Shown one piece after another: positions 19,691 to 29,400 of a stretch of DNA of 64,000 bases. The first letter of the stretch is position 1. Each line of letters starts with the position of its first letter. Under the pieces are notes generated by a model. That model was not told where the DNA came from. It made no database searches and worked only from the letters and a program-made list of their open reading frames with translations. The position numbers and the translations under genes were made by a program. Where the stretch lies: the NCBI GenBank assembly GCA_031291235.1, contig JARLJL010000012.1, forward strand, positions 124,001 to 188,000. Reading direction: 5' to 3'. This stretch comes from Sulfuriferula sp. GTDB taxonomy: Bacteria > Pseudomonadota > Gammaproteobacteria > Burkholderiales > Sulfuriferulaceae.

Positions 19691-20602
19691 ATGAAAATCA
19701 ATACCGCGGATTTTCGCGTGCCGCCGGCAAAAAAGGTGAATCTCAAGAAGTGGCCGACGCTGGTCAAGCCGATCTATAAGTCCAAGGCGCAGTATCAGAA
19801 AATGCTGGCGTCGCAGGTTGCCGAATTAAGCGCGATGCAGCAGCGGCATTATGCTGCCGACAATTATTCGGTATTGCTGATATTTCAGGCGATGGATGCA
19901 GCAGGCAAGGACGGCGCGATCCGCCATGTCATGTCGGGCGTCAATCCGCAAGGCTGCCAGGTCTACAGTTTCAAGCATCCCAGCGTGACCGAGCTGGATC
20001 ACGATTTTTTGTGGCGCACCGTGCAGTGTTTGCCGGAACGAGGTCGCATCGGCATCTTTAACCGTTCATATTACGAAGAGGTGCTGATCGTGCGTGTGCA
20101 TCCGGAAATATTGCGCAATCAGGGTTTACCCGATGAGTTGATGAATGAGAAGAAGGTCTGGACCGAGCGCTATCATTCGATCGTAGAGATGGAAAAACAT
20201 CTGCATCGCAACGGCACGCGGGTGGTCAAGTTTTTCCTGCATCTGTCCGAGGAAGAGCAGCGCAAACGTTTTCTGGCGCGCATCGATGCGCCGGAGAAAA
20301 ACTGGAAATTCAGTATGGCCGATATCGAGGAACGCAAATACTGGAAAGAGTACATGAAGGCGTATGAGGCCTGTCTGAGTGCGACCAGCAGCGCAGATGC
20401 GCCCTGGTATGTGGTACCCGCCGACGACAAGGAAAATGCCCGCCTGATTATTTCAGAGATCATACTGGACACGTTCCGTGCGCTTAAACAGACTTTCCCG
20501 CAGCCGGATGCAAGGCGCAGGGCGGAGCTGCTGGAGATTCGGAAATTGCTGGAGAAACGATCGGAAGCGCCGCTTGCAATTGCGGATGACGACGCAGGTT
20601 AG
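19691..20602 (+). CDS. Polyphosphate kinase 2 (PPK2) family protein
   Basis: A 303-residue PPK2. The Walker A-like [17 protein letters not shown] lies near residue 70, followed by [11 protein letters not shown] and the Walker B block [17 protein letters not shown]. These are the usual one-domain PPK2 motifs. The enzyme transfers phosphate between polyphosphate and ADP, GDP or AMP; subclass and direction cannot be set from sequence alone. An AGGAAAGGAAAACC leader gives a good ribosome-binding site. It sits 26 bases after atpG with no terminator between, so co-transcription with the N-ATPase is plausible. Confidence 0.92.
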   Translation: MKINTADFRVPPAKKVNLKKWPTLVKPIYKSKAQYQKMLASQVAELSAMQQRHYAADNYSVLLIFQAMDAAGKDGAIRHVMSGVNPQGCQVYSFKHPSVTELDHDFLWRTVQCLPERGRIGIFNRSYYEEVLIVRVHPEILRNQGLPDELMNEKKVWTERYHSIVEMEKHLHRNGTRVVKFFLHLSEEEQRKRFLARIDAPEKNWKFSMADIEERKYWKEYMKAYEACLSATSSADAPWYVVPADDKENARLIISEIILDTFRALKQTFPQPDARRRAELLEIRKLLEKRSEAPLAIADDDAG

Positions 20603-20613
20603 GTTTGCCGGCG

Positions 20614-21237
20614 ATGCATCCGGAATCGCTGCATCATTATCTGTCTGACGCCTGGCCCTATTTGCAGCATTACGGCTATGCTGCCGTGTTTTTGGGCATA
20701 CTGGTTGAGGATTTTGCGTTGCCGGCGCCGGGCGAGTCGCTGCTGATTGCCGCAGCCTTTCTTGCGGCGCACGGCAAGCTGCACATTGCGCCGTTGCTGT
20801 TGCTGGCATGGCTGGGCGCCGTGCTCGGCGACAATATCGGTTACGCGCTCGGCCGTTTCGGCGGCAGAGCGGCGGTATTGCGTTTAGGGCGTTATTTCGG
20901 CCTGAATGCCGCCCATTTGACCCGTGTTGAATATTTTTTCCGGCATTACGGCGGCTGGCTGGTGGCTTGCGCCCGTTTTGTTGCGGTATTGCGGCAGTTG
21001 AACGGTATTGTGGCCGGTATGGCCGAAATGCCCTGGTGGCGTTTTCTGCTATTTAATACGATCGGTGCGGCGCTGTGGGTCGGTGTCTGGGGGATGGGTG
21101 CCTATTATCTGGGCAAGCGCATCGCTCAGCCGTTGCTGTTGGTGAAACGGTATGAGCCGTATGTACTGGTACTGGGTCTGGTTGCGATTGTTGCCATGAT
21201 TGTCTATATTTTCAGGAGTAAACGCAGCGAGGAATGA
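20614..21237 (+). CDS. DedA family membrane protein
   Basis: 207 residues from the ATG at 20614; a TTG nine bases upstream is the alternative. It has re-entrant and membrane segments, the glutamate-containing LGILVEDFALPAPGE near residue 30 and the arginine block CARFVAVLRQLNGIVAGM near 125. These are the DedA (SNARE-associated/VTT) hallmarks. DedA proteins act as proton-driven lipid flippases, including for undecaprenyl phosphate or phosphatidylethanolamine. It lies 11 bases after PPK2 and may belong to the same transcript. The C-terminal basic tail is cytosolic. Confidence 0.88.
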   Translation: MHPESLHHYLSDAWPYLQHYGYAAVFLGILVEDFALPAPGESLLIAAAFLAAHGKLHIAPLLLLAWLGAVLGDNIGYALGRFGGRAAVLRLGRYFGLNAAHLTRVEYFFRHYGGWLVACARFVAVLRQLNGIVAGMAEMPWWRFLLFNTIGAALWVGVWGMGAYYLGKRIAQPLLLVKRYEPYVLVLGLVAIVAMIVYIFRSKRSEE

Positions 21238-21344
21238 GGCTGCCCGCCGCATTTCGAATGAACTCTGCACGTCTGCAAGTATCCAATTGAAAAATCAGTC
21301 TGATTAGCGTGATAACCTGGAGCAATAAGAAGGAGGGATAGCTC

Positions 21345-21402
21345 ATGCGGTTTTTCTACCTGATATCGCTGTCATGAAGCGTAAATGATGGTTCTGTCAT
21401 GA
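21345..21402 (+). CDS. Chain of three tiny coupled reading frames (leader)
   Basis: An AAGGAGGG box at 21330-21337 precedes an ATG at 21345 that codes for only MRFFYLISLS. Its TGA overlaps the next ATG (21374), which codes for MKRK and whose stop overlaps a third ATG (21385). That one codes for MMVLS, and its stop overlaps the ATG (21399) of the fatty-acid hydroxylase. The strongest ribosome-binding site of the region belongs to the first frame, while the main gene has none. The chain could couple or gate translation. It may be coincidence; no homology is expected for peptides this short. Confidence 0.4.
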
Positions 21403-21950
21403 CGGGCTTCAAGCTTGAATTCAGCAAAACGGCGTATATCGTCGATTTTGCGGTTTATCTTGCCGTGCCGGCGGTTGTGCTCTGGGCGTTGCTGCGGTTC
21501 GGGCCGCGCAGTGCATGGCCGGATATGGCCGCCGTTGCCGTGGCCGGGCTGGCAGGGTGGACGTTGCTGGAATATTTTCTGCACCGATTCGTACTGCACG
21601 GCGTGCAGCCTTTCAAATATTGGCATGAGCAGCATCATTTGCGGCCGTATGCGCTGATCGGCACGCCTACCGTATTCAGCCTGCTGCTGTTTGCCATTTT
21701 CGTATTCGTGCCGGCCTGGCTGTTTGGCAGCGTCTGGACTGGGGCGGCGCTGTCTCTCGGCGTTATTGCCGGTTATGCCGTTTACTCCTGGGTGCATCAT
21801 GCCGTGCATCACTGGCGGGCGCATGCAGGCTGGCCGAAGCGGCGCAAGCAGTTGCACGCCATCCATCATCATGCGCAGGACGGATGCAATTACGGCGTTA
21901 TCACTGCATTCTGGGATCGGGTATTCGGTACTTACGTCGATCTGCCTTGA
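21399..21950 (+). CDS. Sterol desaturase / fatty-acid hydroxylase superfamily protein
   Basis: A 183-residue integral membrane di-iron enzyme. Three to four helices are interspersed with histidine clusters: EYFLHRFVLH, WHEQHH, WVHHAVHH and LHAIHHH. This is the HX3H, HX2HH, HX2HH pattern of the superfamily. It probably hydroxylates or desaturates a lipid acyl chain; the substrate is unknown. There is no good ribosome-binding site of its own. Instead its ATG overlaps the last of a chain of tiny reading frames behind a strong site at 21330. Confidence 0.87.
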   Translation: MTGFKLEFSKTAYIVDFAVYLAVPAVVLWALLRFGPRSAWPDMAAVAVAGLAGWTLLEYFLHRFVLHGVQPFKYWHEQHHLRPYALIGTPTVFSLLLFAIFVFVPAWLFGSVWTGAALSLGVIAGYAVYSWVHHAVHHWRAHAGWPKRRKQLHAIHHHAQDGCNYGVITAFWDRVFGTYVDLP

Positions 21951-22082
21951 GAAGCCAGTAATGATTTGCCGTTTCAGGCGGCGTATAGATTTATCCTCGT
22001 TGTTAATGTCACTGTGAAGTGTAGAATCAAATGAGCTTGCTCAATTGTATGGGCGGGTATTCATCTAACCGGGAGAAATCGT

Positions 22083-22379
22083 ATGCTGGTGACTTTTACC
22101 ACTGATGCTTATGCCGACATCACCATGTTCGGCGATGTCGGTCTTGCCATGCTGAAAATGATGGGGCATAGCGCAACTGTGCCCGGCGCTATTCTGGCTG
22201 CCGACGTCCCTGCTGCGTTGAGTCGGCTGTCTGCCGCAATCGAAGCAGAAAAAGCATCGCCGCCGGTAAAAAACGACGATGCCGACGAGCCTGCGGTAAG
22301 CATGGCAAACCGAGGATTGCCGCTTGTCGGGTTGTTGACGGCTGCAGCCAGGGAAGGCTGCGACGTGATGTGGAAGTGA
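22083..22379 (+). CDS. DUF1840 family small protein
   Basis: 98 residues with a CGGGAGAAA ribosome-binding site. The N-terminus MLVTFTTDAYADITMFGDVG and the GMxAKAxLxKMMGHS-like LAMLKMMGHSATVPGA segment match DUF1840, a small betaproteobacterial family of unknown function. The middle (residues 50-80) is charged and variable. No catalytic motif is visible. It is followed 31 bases later by another small gene. Confidence 0.8.
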   Translation: MLVTFTTDAYADITMFGDVGLAMLKMMGHSATVPGAILAADVPAALSRLSAAIEAEKASPPVKNDDADEPAVSMANRGLPLVGLLTAAAREGCDVMWK

Positions 22380-22410
22380 GCTGTTATTTTACTGTCGAGG
22401 ATGAAATATC

Positions 22411-22629
22411 ATGAAAAAAATAGAACAAATCGAGCTGGATGAGCATCGCACCGAAATAGCCAAGGATATGCACAGTCTGGTGGAAAAATACCGCGCCATC
22501 TTCGACTGGGATATTCCCGAGATCGACCAGCACGCTGCGGACAAACTCATACTGGCGGCGATGCATAAGGCGCTGGACGAAATTGTGCCGGAATTGGCCG
22601 GCGCTCATGCCAGCCAGTCGCTGGACTGA
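22411..22629 (+). CDS. Small acidic protein of unknown function
   Basis: 72 residues, rich in glutamate and aspartate, predicted mostly helical; it opens MKKIEQIELDEHRTEIAKDM. A GAGGATG box lies upstream. I do not recognise the family. It follows DUF1840 closely, and codon use looks like that of real genes here. Confidence 0.6.
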   Translation: MKKIEQIELDEHRTEIAKDMHSLVEKYRAIFDWDIPEIDQHAADKLILAAMHKALDEIVPELAGAHASQSLD

Positions 22630-22714
22630 TATTGCCTGCACCGCTGCTGTAGTGAATGTGGCGCCTGGCAGCGCGTCAGGCATTCATCCCGATTAGTTTC
22701 GACGAGAGGTGTAA

Positions 22715-23473
22715 TTGCGTTCACCAGGCAATACCTTACGACGCTGGCGCATGCGTCGCATACTGCAGCGTAATCCCATACCTCACCATATCTGGTACAA
22801 CGTCACGCGCAAAATTGCCGTGCTGCAAGGGCTGGACGCCGTGCAAATGGCGCATTTGCGCGAGCTGTCAACCTGGTTTCTACATGTCAAATCGATAACC
22901 GGGGTGCAGGGGCTGGATGTCACCCCGGCCATGCGCGTGACAGTGGCCGCGCAAGCCTGCTTGCTGATTCTTAATCTGGATATCGAGTATTTCGATAACT
23001 GGATCGAGGTCGTGCTTTATCCCGGAGCCTTCAGAGTTGCTCATGATCATACCGACGCTATCGGTCTGGTGCATCATGATGCCAATGTCCTGAGCGGGGA
23101 AGCCTGGCTGCGCGGCCCGGTGATTCTGTCCTGGTCCGATGTGGCGCGCGACAGCTATCACAGTCATCCCGGTCATAACGTAGTGGTGCACGAATTTGCC
23201 CACAAGCTGGACGGTCTGGACGGCGCAATGAACGGTTTGCCACCGTTGCGCAGCGGCATGAGCCGTCAGCGCTGGGCGGCGGATATGAGTGCGGCGTATG
23301 CGGCATTGCAGGACGATCTTGTTGCTGCCAGGCCGGCTTGCATCAATCCGTATGCAGCGACCAGCCCGGCGGAATTTTTTGCGGTGCTAAGCGAGTATTT
23401 CTTTACCGGACCGGAACTGCTTAAAGCGGCGTGCCCGGATGCGTATCGGCAGCTTTCCTTGTTTTATAAATGA
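22715..23473 (+). CDS. MtfA-type zinc metallopeptidase (M90)
   Basis: A TTG start with a GAGAGG box gives 252 residues; the internal ATG at 22751 is the alternative. The zinc motif VVVHEFAHKLD lies near residue 168, followed by the GAMNGLPPL block. PAEFFAVLSEYFF near 225 supplies the third ligand glutamate. These features define the MtfA (Mlc titration factor A) family, cytosolic aminopeptidases known in E. coli to bind the glucose repressor Mlc. No Mlc or PTS gene is visible, so only the peptidase call is made. Confidence 0.85.
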   Translation: MRSPGNTLRRWRMRRILQRNPIPHHIWYNVTRKIAVLQGLDAVQMAHLRELSTWFLHVKSITGVQGLDVTPAMRVTVAAQACLLILNLDIEYFDNWIEVVLYPGAFRVAHDHTDAIGLVHHDANVLSGEAWLRGPVILSWSDVARDSYHSHPGHNVVVHEFAHKLDGLDGAMNGLPPLRSGMSRQRWAADMSAAYAALQDDLVAARPACINPYAATSPAEFFAVLSEYFFTGPELLKAACPDAYRQLSLFYK

Positions 23474-23571
23474 TATTCCAGGTATGCCGATATTGCATAA
23501 GCATGTCGGCCGGTTCTGATCCCTCGTGTAAATAACTTGTGTGTTCCGGCTGACCTCAGTATATTTCGTAC

Positions 23572-23587
23572 CTGACAAATATGTCAG
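23572..23587. promoter_or_regulatory. Candidate operator palindrome upstream of the Crp/Fnr gene
   Basis: Perfect six-base arms, CTGACA and TGTCAG, surround a four-base centre, 57 bases before the chosen start of the Crp/Fnr-type gene. The two-fold symmetry and spacing resemble Crp/Fnr-family operators, but the half-site is neither the classic TTGAT nor TGTGA. It could be an autoregulatory site. Confidence 0.35.
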
Positions 23588-23643
23588 TAAATGCAGGTTT
23601 TTGCGGGCGTCAAATTAAGCTGCCGAAACAGACAAGGAATATG

Positions 23644-24363
23644 ATGCAAAACAGGAATAACAAGGCTTTGTGTCTGGATGCTGAGTGGAACGGCCGCGCC
23701 AAATGTAGTACATGCGCTGTTCGCAGCGCAGTGCTGTGTGCCGATTTGCCGGAAGAATTGCTGGAACGATTTTTATATCCAGTCAGTAATTGTCATTTTC
23801 AGTCGCGCTCACAGCTATACGAGCATGGCAAATCAGGGGAGTATCTGTATACCATCCGTAGTGGTATGGTCAAGCTGGAGCAATCCATGCCTAATGGCAC
23901 GATGCGTATCGTGCGACTGTTGCATGCCGGAGACGTTGTCGGATTGGAGGCGCTGGTAGGGAACAGTTATCATCATACCGCTGTGGCTATGGGCGAGGTG
24001 GATGTATGCCGCATTTCTACCCGCACACTTCGGGATATGGATAAAAATATCCCTCAATTGCACGATCAGCTGATGCAGCGCTGGCAAAACAGTCTGGATG
24101 AGGCGGACGATTTTATCGTGCGGCTGTCTACCGGCAGTTCGACTGCACGTCTTGCACGGCTGTTGCTCAAATTTTCGGCTTTGAGCGGCGATGGCGGCTT
24201 TATTATTCCCGGGCGTGAGGATATAGGCGCCATGCTGGGCGTGACAACGGAAACCGCCAGCCGCATGATGGCGGAATTCAAGCGTCAGGGCTGGGTGCAT
24301 GAAAGTAATGGCCAGAGCACGTATTGCGATTGCATCCAGCTTGGTCAGTTGGCCATGGACTAA
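23644..24363 (+). CDS. Crp/Fnr family transcriptional regulator, FNR-like with four cysteines
   Basis: The second of two ATGs fits the AAGGA box best and gives 239 residues. An N-terminal cluster CSTCAVRSAVLC (C-x2-C-x7-C) precedes the cyclic-nucleotide-like beta-barrel. A fourth cysteine in EVDVCRIS sits where FNR has Cys122. The C-terminal helix-turn-helix has REDIGAMLGVTTETASRMM; the E, S and R of ETASR match the FNR residues that read TTGAT half-sites. An oxygen-sensing 4Fe-4S cluster is therefore plausible, though the cysteine spacing differs from E. coli FNR. Autoregulation through the palindrome at 23572 is possible. It converges with the LpxR gene six bases away. Confidence 0.87.
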   Translation: MQNRNNKALCLDAEWNGRAKCSTCAVRSAVLCADLPEELLERFLYPVSNCHFQSRSQLYEHGKSGEYLYTIRSGMVKLEQSMPNGTMRIVRLLHAGDVVGLEALVGNSYHHTAVAMGEVDVCRISTRTLRDMDKNIPQLHDQLMQRWQNSLDEADDFIVRLSTGSSTARLARLLLKFSALSGDGGFIIPGREDIGAMLGVTTETASRMMAEFKRQGWVHESNGQSTYCDCIQLGQLAMD

Positions 24364-24369
24364 TCTGAT

Positions 24370-25467
24370 TCAATACTCCAGACTTAGCGTGATGGCGCCA
24401 TAGCCCGGGTTTGAAGTCTGCGTGGTAAATTCCTTGCTGCTGACGTATTGGGCGTAAGTGATTTGGCCGCCGCGCCACTGCCAGGCCACACCGGCAGCCA
24501 CATTGCCTACCAGTATTTCCTTGTCGACGCTATGACTGGCGACAAAGGTGTTGCCATCGAGAAAGATATCGTGCGCAACCACGCGGGCGTCGGCAGAGAT
24601 GAATACGTGCCAGCCGCCAGCGGCAAAGCGCCTCGCGGCTGCGTCTTCCAGTGGGGCATTACTGTCCCCGGCGGAGCGTATCGGCGAGGTGCCGAAATCG
24701 TTGGGCAGATGCTCGCCTGCACGTATTTCGAAGCCTGTATTCAGGTAGGTTGCCACATTGCCCAAACTGCCGCCGTAGTGGGTAATGGCATCGAATTGCG
24801 GCCAGCCGTTGCTGTCGCTTCCCCAAACCTTTTTTCTGCGCGCGGCGATGATCTGTATCCCCAGCTCGTCGTGCAACTGGTTATCCCAGCCGTTGAAGCG
24901 CGGAATGTCGCGCAGGTCGTGAATGAAATTCTGTGTCTGTCTGGCTAACGACGCCGGGCCGACCATACCGATATTGACCTGTACCGTATCCATTTGTTTT
25001 GCGTCGCGTTCATTGTATCCCAGTCCCAGATATAGCCAGCCGGCATAGGGGCGGTCGTTGGGAATGACATCGGTGCGGGTTTTGTCCAGAGGAGTGTACA
25101 TCGACTGCCCGATAGTGACCACCATGTTGCGCGAGCTGTATCCAGTCCGGTGCAAAGATTCGAATAGCTGATTCAGGCGTCGCACCCATAGCGGCAGGCA
25201 GGGGTCGTGTATGTAATCCTTCAGATTGGCAGAAACCCAGGACAGTTTGACGCCGTTGGTATAGCCCTGGTCGGTACCGTTGAACAGGTCGTTTTCGAAA
25301 TGGATATTGTAGATTTCCGGATGACGGGCAAGTGCCGCCATACCCGGCTGGGCAGGATCGCAGTTGCCGGGGGCGGTATCGTCTGCCCATACTGGCCTGC
25401 CTGTTGATGAAAATACAATGCAGCACAGGTAAGCAGGTGTGATCAGGTATTTGAAAGCGTATGTCAT
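24370..25467 (-). CDS. lpxR: Lipid A deacylase LpxR family protein
   Basis: A 365-residue outer-membrane beta-barrel. Residues 1-28 form a signal peptide ending PVWA. The mature part has IHFENDLFNGTDQGYTNG, with the Asn-Asp pair equivalent to N9/D10 of Salmonella LpxR. NDRPYAGWLYLG and WDNQLHDELG follow, the latter with the catalytic His122 equivalent and its acidic partner. The chain ends in an aromatic-rich strand (ITLSLEY). LpxR removes the 3'-acyloxyacyl group from lipid A. It is a single gene, divergent from the FMN reductase. Confidence 0.88.
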   Translation of the reverse strand: MTYAFKYLITPAYLCCIVFSSTGRPVWADDTAPGNCDPAQPGMAALARHPEIYNIHFENDLFNGTDQGYTNGVKLSWVSANLKDYIHDPCLPLWVRRLNQLFESLHRTGYSSRNMVVTIGQSMYTPLDKTRTDVIPNDRPYAGWLYLGLGYNERDAKQMDTVQVNIGMVGPASLARQTQNFIHDLRDIPRFNGWDNQLHDELGIQIIAARRKKVWGSDSNGWPQFDAITHYGGSLGNVATYLNTGFEIRAGEHLPNDFGTSPIRSAGDSNAPLEDAAARRFAAGGWHVFISADARVVAHDIFLDGNTFVASHSVDKEILVGNVAAGVAWQWRGGQITYAQYVSSKEFTTQTSNPGYGAITLSLEY

Positions 25468-25634
25468 GGCAACGCCCTTTCAGCAATGGATTCATGGTAC
25501 AGACAATTATGTTGCTGCGGTGTTTTTTATCGGTACGCATCCGGATGGGTACGGAGTCCGGTGTCCGTTTGACATTCCGTGCCCCATGGTCTAGTTTTAA
25601 TCCATATTCTGCCGAATATCACGAAGTACATTCA

Positions 25635-25685
25635 TGTGCTCCGAAATGTGCCGTGCTCCGCAATGTGCCGTGCTCCGCAATGTGC
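25635..25685. repeat. Three tandem 17-base repeats
   Basis: Three adjacent 17-base units, at 25635-25651, 25652-25668 and 25669-25685. The last two are identical (CGTGCTCCGCAATGTGC) and the first differs at two bases. They lie in the leader of the FMN reductase gene, ending 24 bases before its start. Confidence 0.85.
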
Positions 25686-25709
25686 AGACCGACGGAAAGG
25701 AAGGTTGGT

Positions 25710-26258
25710 ATGATTAAAATTCTGGGATTTGCCGGCAGTCTGCGCCGGGATTCTTATAATCGGGCATTATTGCGCGCAGCACAGAAATTGGCGCCGGCCG
25801 ATGTCGAAGTCGAGATTTTCGATATCGGCAGTTTTCCGCTGTTTAACGAAGATATGGAAAACCCGCTGCCACCGGTCGTCGCAGCGTTCAAGGAAAAAAT
25901 CGTGCAGGCCGATGCGGTGCTGATGGTGACGCCGGAGTATAATTATTCTATTTCCGGTGTGCTTAAAAATGCCATCGACTGGGCATCCCGGCCTTACGGC
26001 AGTAACAGTTTCGACGGCAAGGCGGTCGCCATTATGGGGGCTTCGATGGGCACTATCGGTACCGCAAGGGCACAATACCATCTGCGTCAGGTATGTGTGT
26101 TTCTCAATGCCCATGTGCTTAACAAGCCGGAAATTATGGTGTCAGTCGCTGCTGACAAGTTTAGGGACGGCGAGCTGGTAGACGAAAAAACCGGACACAA
26201 AGTGCGGGAGCAGCTGGTTGCTCTGGTAGCCTGGGAGCGGCAGTTGCGTAAAAGCTGA
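25710..26258 (+). CDS. NADPH-dependent FMN reductase
   Basis: A 182-residue flavodoxin-fold reductase starting MIKILGFAGSLRRDSYN, with an AAAGGAAGG ribosome-binding site. The phosphate loop GSLRRDSYNRALL and the PEYNYSISGVLKNAIDW block are the FMN and dimer signatures of the NAD(P)H-dependent FMN/azo/chromate reductase family. Likely activities are quinone, chromate or azo reduction. The leader contains three 17-base tandem repeats. Confidence 0.9.
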   Translation: MIKILGFAGSLRRDSYNRALLRAAQKLAPADVEVEIFDIGSFPLFNEDMENPLPPVVAAFKEKIVQADAVLMVTPEYNYSISGVLKNAIDWASRPYGSNSFDGKAVAIMGASMGTIGTARAQYHLRQVCVFLNAHVLNKPEIMVSVAADKFRDGELVDEKTGHKVREQLVALVAWERQLRKS

Positions 26259-26485
26259 CGCCGGGTCCGACGCGGTCGCATTGCGTGCCGGCGCAGCCGG
26301 CTGCGTAAAGGCTTGTAAATTTTATATAAACGGATGTTTTCTTTGCCAAAACAGGCGCTCTCGTAGTAATCTTGACTCAGGATACTGTTTTCTAGCCCGC
26401 CAGATTCCATGACGATGTTTTTTCCGGCATGGCACTGTCGTTCAGTGTCTTGCGTTCCCCTTATATAATTTAGTAGAAACAGATT

Positions 26486-29400
26486 ATGCAAATCGCCCCG
26501 CTGCCATCGGATGAACAAGAGCGTCTGGCGACCCTTAAACGATACGATATCCTGGATACCGAGCCTGAGCCTGCATTCGAGGCGATGGTGCAGCTGGCAT
26601 CGCATATCTGCAAGACGCCGATAGCGGTGATCAGTCTGATAGATGAACACCGCCAGTGGTTCAAGGCTGTCGTTGGCCTGGACGTGCGGGAAACGCCGCG
26701 GGACGTGGCTTTTTGCGCGCATACCGTATTCCACGGTACAACCATGATCGTTCGCGATGCATTGGAAGACGAACGCTTTGTAGATAATCCGCTGGTGATT
26801 GCTGCACCGCATATGCGTTTCTATGCCGGCGTGCCGCTGGTGGCTTCCAACGGACAGTTGCTGGGAACCTTATGCGTAATCGATCGCGTGCCGCGCGATC
26901 TGGCCCCCGACCAGCTGAACGCCATCGAAACGCTGGCTGCCAATGTCATGGCCTATCTGGAGTTGCGTCTGTCTCATAAGCAGTCGCAACAATATCTGGA
27001 CGAATTGCATCGGACACAGGCGCAATTGCAGGCCAGACAGGATTTGCTTATCAAATTGTCGCTGTATGTGCCGGGCATGATTTATCAATACCGGCTGTTC
27101 CCGGATGGGCGTTCCTGTTTCCCCTATGCCAGCATCGGTATTAACGATATTTACGAAGTGACGCCGGAACAAGTGGTTGACGATGCCTCGCCGGTATACG
27201 CGATTCTGCATCCTGACGATTATGATGCAATCGTCGCGTCGATTCAGGAATCGGCACGTACCATGCAAACCTGGCATCTGGAATACAGGGTCAATTTGCC
27301 GAAGAAGGGCGTGCGCTGGCTACTGGGGCAAGCCGGTCCGGAATCGCTTGCGGATGGCAGCATACTGTGGCACGGCTTTATTACCGATATAACGGAACGC
27401 AAGCATGCCGAGGCAGCGCTTGCCGAATCCCGTAATTTGCTGCAGGTCATTATCGATTCGGCGCCGGTACGTATTTTCTGGAAGGACAGAGAGTCGCGTT
27501 ATCTGGGATGCAACCCGGCATTTGCCCGGGATGCGGGTGTGGCAGAGCCGTCCGATCTGATCGGCAAGGACGATACCGAGCTGGGCTGGCGGGAGCAGGC
27601 AGCACTTTATCGTGCAGATGACCGGCGGGTCATGGATACGGGCATAGCCAAGAAATCGTACGACGAGCCGCAGACCACGCCGGACGGCAACCAGATATGG
27701 CTGCGCACGTCCAAGGTGCCGTTATTCGATCCCGCAGGCGAAGCGATCGGGGTACTGGGCATATACGAAGATATTACCGAATACAAGCAGGCGGAACAGC
27801 AGTTGCGTATCGCCGCGACAGCCTTCGAATCGCAGGAGGGCATTATTGTCACCGATGCCGACGGTATTGTCCTGCGGATAAATCAGGCTGCAGTGCGGAT
27901 TACCGGCTACAGCTCAGCGGAAATCGTAGGCAAAACGCCGCATCTGCTGCGCTCCGGGCGGCACGATGCAGCTTTTTACAAGGCGATGTGGGACAGCATA
28001 CATCGTACCGGTACCTGGGAAAGCGAAATCTGGAACCGGCACAAGAACGGTGAAATCTATCCCGAACATATCACCATTACCGCCGTGAAAGACGCGGAGG
28101 GCAACGTCACCCATTATGTCGCCACGTTTAACGACATTACGCTGAACAAAAAAGCCGAAGACGAGATCAGGAATCTGGCTTTCTACGATCCCCTGACCCA
28201 ATTACCCAACCGCCGTCTGTTGCTGGACCGGCTGAGACAGGCGCTGGCAGCCAGTACGCGCAGTTGCAAAAAAGGTGCGTTGCTGTTTATCGATCTGGAT
28301 AATTTCAAGACACTCAACGATACCCTGGGGCACGACATCGGCGATCTGCTATTGCAACAGGTTGCCGACCGGCTGATTGCCTGCGTGCGCGAGGACGATA
28401 CTGTGGCGCGTCTGGGCGGCGACGAGTTTGTGGTCATGCTGGAAGATCTCAGTGAGCAGGATATCGAGGCGGCAGCGCTGACCGAAACTGTCTGCAAAAA
28501 AATACTGGAGGTGCTCGATCAGCCCTACCGGTTGGCCATGCACGATTATCGCAATACTGCCAGCATAGGCGCTACGCTGTTCAAGGCACACGAATTAACG
28601 ATAGAGGAATTGCTGAGACAGGCGGATATCGCCATGTATCAGGCCAAGAAAGCCGGTCGCAACATGCTGCAGTTCTTCGATCCGCAGATGCAGGAAAATA
28701 TCACCGCACGCGTAGCGCTTGAAGGGGAATTGCGCAGGGCGCTGGAGTACGGTCAATTCCGATTGCATTACCAGATTCAGGTAGGCAGTGGAAATCGTCC
28801 GCTGGGGGCGGAGGCATTGATCCGCTGGGTACATCCGGAACGCGGTCTGTTATCGCCGGCAGTTTTTATTCCGTTGGCGGAAGAAACCGGGATCATTCTA
28901 TCGCTCGGACTATGGGTGCTGGAAACAGCGTGCGTTCAGCTGAAGCAGTGGGAATGCAGCCCGCTGACATCGGATTTGCAGCTGGCGATCAATGTCAGCG
29001 CGCTACAGTTCCATCAGCACGATTTTGTGGAGCAGGTGCGCCATGCATTGCATCGCAGCGGCGTCAAGCCGGGCAGATTGAAGCTCGAATTGACGGAAAG
29101 TCTGGTACTCAAGGATATCGACGATACCGTCCGCAAGATGGAGGCGCTGCGTAGGTTGGGTGTACGCTTTGCCATGGACGATTTCGGTACCGGTCATTCG
29201 TCGCTATCCAGCCTGAAGCGGCTGCCTCTGGATCAGCTCAAGATCGATCAGAGTTTTGTGCGCGACATTGTCGTTGATGTCGATGACGCCATTATCGTGC
29301 AAACCATCATTGCAATGGCCAATAATCTGGGCATGGACGTGATTGCCGAAGGCGTGGAAACGGAAGCGCAGCGCGATTTTCTGGCGCAGCACGGTTGTCC

